A stretch of 9,002 nucleotides of DNA from Candidatus Margulisiibacteriota bacterium (lineage in GTDB: Bacteria; Margulisbacteria; WOR-1; O2-12-FULL-45-9). Numbering within the stretch: position 1 is the stretch's first letter; the number at the start of each line of letters is the position of its first letter. Shown one piece after another: positions 6,090-9,002 of this stretch. The notes below the pieces were generated by a model. That model was not told the origin of the DNA, ran no database searches, and worked only from the letters and a program-made list of their open reading frames with translations. Both the position numbers and the translations under genes were made by a program. The stretch covers positions 1-9,002 of the forward strand of contig JAQTLJ010000038.1 in assembly GCA_028714935.1 (NCBI GenBank), in the 5' to 3' direction.

Positions 6090-6122
6090 ACTAACTACTA
6101 ATTACTCAAACTAATTACTTAA
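6090..6122 (-). repeat. Right copy of the 33-bp inverted repeat
   Basis: This is the partner of 3994-4026 in opposite orientation. It also shares the exact 19-mer ACTAACTACTAATTACTCA (6090-6108) with 4049-4067 in direct orientation. A further ACTAATTACT unit precedes it at 6083-6092. It ends 2 nt before the ATG of the first activase, leaving no room for a Shine-Dalgarno site. Confidence 0.7.
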
Positions 6123-6124
6123 CC

Positions 6125-6925
6125 ATGAAATACTATCTTGGCATTGATATCGGCTCGATCAGCGTTAATACCGTCCTGATCGATGAGAACAAGCGAATAA
6201 TCGAAGCGTCTTACGACCGGATAAAGGGCGAACCTGCCCGGACCGCCGCGTCGGCGATCGCCAGGATCACTTCCCGCTGTGAGATAACTGCCAACGCTAC
6301 CACCGGGTCAGGCGGCAAGCTCATTAAAGGTCATTTCGTCAATGAGATCATCGCCCAGGCAGCTGCCACTTCGGTTCTCCACCCCGAAGTCAAAAGCGTG
6401 ATCGAGATCGGCGGAGAAGATTCCAAATTTATCCGCTTAAAGGACGGCAAATTGGCGGACTTTACGACCAATACCGTCTGTGCTGCCGGCACCGGTTCGT
6501 TCCTTGATCAACAAGCCTCAAGGTTGGGCCTGGCGATCGAAGACTTCGGTCAGCTGGCGCTCAGATCAAAACATCCGCCGCGCATCGCCGGCCGCTGCAC
6601 CGTTTTTGCCAAATCCGACATGATCCATCTCCAGCAAAAAGGCACGCCGGATTTTGAGATCGTCGCCGGCTTATGTTTTGCCGTCGCCCGTAATTTTATC
6701 AGCAATGCCGGTAAAGTAAAAAAGTGGGCTAAGCCGATCTCTTTCCAGGGTGGCGTCGCGGCTAACGCCGGCGTCGTGAAGGCTTTTGAGCAACTACTGG
6801 AACTTGCGCCGGGTGAATTAATAATCCCTGAACATTTCGCGTCCATGGGCGCAATCGGCGCAGCGTTAAGTCTGATCCCTCCCCCTCTCCCTTTGGGAGA
6901 GGGGGAAAGAGGGGGTGAGGGCTGA
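6125..6925 (+). CDS. BcrA/BadF/HgdC-type acyl-CoA dehydratase activase (ASKHA ATPase)
   Basis: Members of this family (Pfam BcrAD_BadFG) are extremely oxygen-sensitive dimeric ATPases. They use ATP hydrolysis to push one electron from a bridging [4Fe-4S] cluster into a 2-hydroxyacyl-CoA dehydratase or related reductase. The 266 residues show the ASKHA phosphate-1 motif LGIDIGSIS (5-13), NATTGSGG (57-64), EIGGEDSKFI (94-103), cluster ligand Cys119 in VCAAGTGSFLDQQ, second ligand Cys158 in GRCTVFAKSDM, and FQGGVAANAGV (207-217). The last 15 or so residues (PPPLPLGEGE and on) are the translation of a palindromic repeat, not family sequence. The ATG has no Shine-Dalgarno. The stop overlaps the next start as TGATG. 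In many anaerobes this domain is fused to the next one in one chain of about 1,400 residues; here they are separate. Confidence 0.93.
   Translation: MKYYLGIDIGSISVNTVLIDENKRIIEASYDRIKGEPARTAASAIARITSRCEITANATTGSGGKLIKGHFVNEIIAQAAATSVLHPEVKSVIEIGGEDSKFIRLKDGKLADFTTNTVCAAGTGSFLDQQASRLGLAIEDFGQLALRSKHPPRIAGRCTVFAKSDMIHLQQKGTPDFEIVAGLCFAVARNFISNAGKVKKWAKPISFQGGVAANAGVVKAFEQLLELAPGELIIPEHFASMGAIGAALSLIPPPLPLGEGERGGEG
6881..6905. repeat. REP-like palindrome at the activase gene junction
   Basis: CCCCCTCTCCC (6881-6891), loop TTT and GGGAGAGGGGG (6895-6905) form a perfect 11-bp, GC-rich stem. Further G-rich sequence (AAAGAGGGGG, GAGGG) runs to 6921. The same kind of sequence, read in protein as PLPLGEGE, is scattered between genes of many bacteria (known pattern). 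Here it encodes the tail of one activase, and its right side may supply the purine-rich ribosome site of the next. Confidence 0.75.
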
Positions 6926-9002
6926 TGCGCGCGTTTTTGGGCATAGATATAGGATCAATCAGCACAAATCTGGTCCTGCTGGACGAGAACAATAAGGTTA
7001 TCGCCAAGCGCTACCTGATGACCGCCGGCAGACCGATAGAGGCGGTCAAACAAGGATTAGCCGAGATCTGGGAAGAAGTCGGCGATCAGGTAGAGATCGG
7101 CGGCGTTGGCACGACCGGCTCAGGCCGCCATCTGATCGGCGAACTGGTCGGTGCGGATATCGTCAAGAATGAGATCACCGCCCAGGCAGCCGCTGCCATC
7201 GAGATCGACCCGACAGTCGACACGATCTTTGAGATCGGCGGCCAGGACTCAAAATATATCAGCGTGGAAAACGGCGCGGTCGTTGATTTTGCCATGAATA
7301 AGGTCTGCGCCGCGGGCACCGGCTCTTTTTTGGAAGAACAGGCGGAAAAGCTCGGCATTAATATCAAAGAAGAATTTTCCAGCTTAGCCGCGCAGGCCTC
7401 TTCCCCTGCCCCGCTGGGCGACCGCTGCACTGTATTTATCGAGTCGGAACTGAACAACCGCCTGCAGAAAGGCGCTTCCAAAGCCGATCTCAGCGCTGGT
7501 CTGGCAGTTGCCATTGTTAAAAATTACTTAAATAAAGTCGTGGAAAACCGCCGGATCGGCAACAACATCTTTTTCCAGGGCGGCGTCGCTTTCAATCAGG
7601 CAGTTATCAAGGCGTTTGGACAGGTGACCGGCAAAAAGATTACTGTGCCGCCCAACCACGAAGTGACCGGCGCCCTTGGCATCGCCCTGATCGTTAGGCA
7701 AGAGCGCAATTGGGAGAAGAAGAGCCGCTTCAAAGGTTTTGCGGTCAGCCAGCTCGATCTCCAGGTCAAAACATTTGAGTGTAAAAGCTGCCCCAACCTT
7801 TGTGAAGTGAACATGATCGAGCAGGACAACGAAGCGCCCCTGTTTTTCGGCGGCAGGTGTGAGAAGTGGGAAAATAAAGAGCCAGGGTCTGAAACTCAAC
7901 TACCGGACCTGTTCAAGGAATATAATGAATTGATCTTCGCCCGGCCAACAGTCAAAGGCGGGAAAACGGTCGGCATACCTCGAGCCCTCTTTTTCTTTGA
8001 GCGCTTCCCGTTCTGGGACGCTTTCTTCTCGGCTTTGGGCCTGGAAGTCGTTCTCTCCTCCCCTACCAACCCAAAGATCGTCCGCGAAGCGTCGGAAAAT
8101 TCGGCGGCGGAAGCCTGCTTCCCGATCACCCTGGCCCACGGGCATATCATGGACCTGATCAGCCCAACAATTGTTGGGAAGCAGCAACCTGATTTTATTT
8201 TTTTGCCGAGCCTCATCAATATGGAAAGGACCTCGCCCAAATTCACGGAAAACTTTAACTGCCCGTTTGTTCAGGCGCTCCCCTATTTTGCCCGGGCCGG
8301 TATCGAGTTCCCTCCCGGGGTCAAGGTCCTTTCACCGCATCTTGAACCCCAGCGCGGCCGGAAATATTTCCAGGACCAGCTTATCAGGCTGGCTAAAATA
8401 CTCGGGAAAAATAAAAATGAAGCCTTGGCAGCGATCGGCCGGGCGGAAATTGCTTACGAAGAAGCCAGAGAACGGCTTAAAACGCGCGGGCAGCAAATCT
8501 TGAGCTGGATAGAAAAAGAAAAGATCCCGGCTCTGGCGATCATCAGCCGGCCTTATAACGGCGCCGATCCCGCCCTGAACCTTGATATTCCAAAAAAGCT
8601 TAAAGGCCTGGGGATCCTGCCGATCCCGATAGATTTTTTGCCAATCGACCAAAGCGATATTGCCGACGAATTCCCCAACATGTATTGGAACTACGGGCAG
8701 AAGATCCTGGCGGCCGCAAAATTCGTCGATCAGCACCCCGATCTTTCAGCCATTCACATCACCAATTTCCGCTGCGGGCCGGATTCATTCATCTCCCATT
8801 TCATTAAAGAAACGATCACTGCTAAGCCTTTCCTTCAGATCGAAGTTGACGAGCATGCCAGCGATACCGGCGTGATCACCAGGCTGGAGGCCTTTTTGGA
8901 CAGCTTAAAAAACGTGAAAGCCCGGAAAGAAAAAGCCAAGATCAAAGAAGGACAGATATATCTTGGCACCTTGTGTGGAGAAAAACGGACCATCTACCTT
9001 CC
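6925..9002 (+). CDS. Acyl-CoA dehydratase activase-related protein (activase plus DUF2229-type region), C-terminus beyond the window
   Basis: 692 complete codons are visible. Residues 1-260 are a second BcrAD_BadFG ATPase domain: LGIDIGSIS (5-13), GTTGSGRHL (62-70), EIGGQDSKYI (103-112), cluster ligand Cys128 in VCAAGTGSF, Cys168 in DRCTVFIES, and FQGGVAFNQ (217-225). A small cysteine motif follows, C286-x2-C289-x3-C293 with C312 in GGRCEKW, possibly a metal site. GIPRALFFFERFPFWDAFF (350-368) opens the DUF2229-like region. SRPYNGADP (541-549), FRCGPDSF (615-622) and EVDEHASDTGVITR (640-653) belong to the dehydratase-related part of the large activase family (COG3580/COG3581 type). The ATG at 6925 overlaps the upstream TGA, and an in-frame stop at 6916 excludes a longer start. 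A1 and A2 ATPases could pair as a heterodimer like BcrA/BcrD. The substrate is unknown. Confidence 0.92.
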   Translation, partial: MRAFLGIDIGSISTNLVLLDENNKVIAKRYLMTAGRPIEAVKQGLAEIWEEVGDQVEIGGVGTTGSGRHLIGELVGADIVKNEITAQAAAAIEIDPTVDTIFEIGGQDSKYISVENGAVVDFAMNKVCAAGTGSFLEEQAEKLGINIKEEFSSLAAQASSPAPLGDRCTVFIESELNNRLQKGASKADLSAGLAVAIVKNYLNKVVENRRIGNNIFFQGGVAFNQAVIKAFGQVTGKKITVPPNHEVTGALGIALIVRQERNWEKKSRFKGFAVSQLDLQVKTFECKSCPNLCEVNMIEQDNEAPLFFGGRCEKWENKEPGSETQLPDLFKEYNELIFARPTVKGGKTVGIPRALFFFERFPFWDAFFSALGLEVVLSSPTNPKIVREASENSAAEACFPITLAHGHIMDLISPTIVGKQQPDFIFLPSLINMERTSPKFTENFNCPFVQALPYFARAGIEFPPGVKVLSPHLEPQRGRKYFQDQLIRLAKILGKNKNEALAAIGRAEIAYEEARERLKTRGQQILSWIEKEKIPALAIISRPYNGADPALNLDIPKKLKGLGILPIPIDFLPIDQSDIADEFPNMYWNYGQKILAAAKFVDQHPDLSAIHITNFRCGPDSFISHFIKETITAKPFLQIEVDEHASDTGVITRLEAFLDSLKNVKARKEKAKIKEGQIYLGTLCGEKRTIYL

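Larger units (their letters stand above)
3994..6122. mobile_element. Putative inverted-repeat-bounded accessory segment (four-helix-bundle gene plus orphan gene)
   Basis: The segment between tRNA-Ser(GCT) and the activase genes is bounded by inverted repeats at 3994-4026 and 6090-6122 that match at 29 of 33 positions. It contains only a four-helix-bundle gene and an unrecognised exported-looking gene. The latter is visibly more AT-rich than the activases that follow: the lines at 4681-4740 and 7081-7140 are 25/60 and 41/60 GC by hand count. No transposase, integrase or reverse transcriptase is present, and I see no target-site duplication. Mobility is inference. The repeats may instead be copies of an intergenic repeat family that flank these genes by chance. 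Confidence 0.3.

Noticed and set aside
6881..6905. Intrinsic terminator after the first activase
   Set aside because: The stem is strong but is followed by purines rather than Ts, and the next gene overlaps the stop codon, so the pair must be co-transcribed.
7086..8736. Several minus-strand and one plus-strand open frame within the second activase
   Set aside because: They are shadows of a long uninterrupted frame that carries recognisable family motifs to the window edge.

Overview
This window looks like a piece of the chromosome of an uncultured, probably anaerobic bacterium. The evidence is three bacterial tRNA genes, Shine-Dalgarno-led genes, bacterial-type pyrR and a UvrD-family helicase, and two activases of the oxygen-sensitive 2-hydroxyacyl-CoA dehydratase class. 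A four-helix-bundle (S23-type) gene and a dispersed GAGTAATTAGT-type intergenic repeat are reminiscent of candidate-phylum genomes such as Margulisbacteria/WOR-1 or Omnitrophota. That placement is a guess and rests on no marker gene.

Layout. (1) Positions 1-3658, minus strand: a compact operon read right to left, made of an alpha-D-phosphohexomutase (PGM/PMM), pyrR, and a UvrD/PcrA-type helicase cut by the left window edge. The pgm-pyrR gap is 20 nt and the pyrR-uvrD gap is 1 nt. (2) Positions 3659-3686: a 28-nt divergent promoter region. A perfect 13-bp palindrome carries an extended -10 box on each strand, one for the leaderless-looking hexomutase gene and one for the tRNA cluster. (3) Positions 3687-3985, plus strand: tRNA-Arg(GCG), tRNA-Ser(GGA) and tRNA-Ser(GCT). 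The Arg anticodon GCG is uncommon in bacteria, which usually use ACG (inosine). (4) Positions 3994-6122: a 2.1-kb segment bounded by 33-bp imperfect inverted repeats (29/33). It holds a four-helix-bundle protein gene and an unrecognised 479-residue, probably exported, internally repetitive protein with lower-GC codon usage. It ends with a promoter pointing into the next genes. (5) Positions 6125-9002, plus strand: two overlapping genes. The first is a stand-alone BcrA/BadF/HgdC-type ATPase (activase). The second starts with another such ATPase domain, continues into the DUF2229-type and dehydratase-related regions of the large 'acyl-CoA dehydratase activase-related' family, and runs off the window. 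A strong palindromic REP-like sequence sits exactly at the gene junction and is translated as the first protein's C-terminal tail.

How the parts work together. The left operon is housekeeping: sugar-phosphate isomerisation, pyrimidine salvage/regulation and DNA repair/replication. The right gene pair probably forms an ATP-driven electron-injection system around a [4Fe-4S] cluster; its substrate is unknown. The middle segment is the accessory part and the best candidate for something undescribed.
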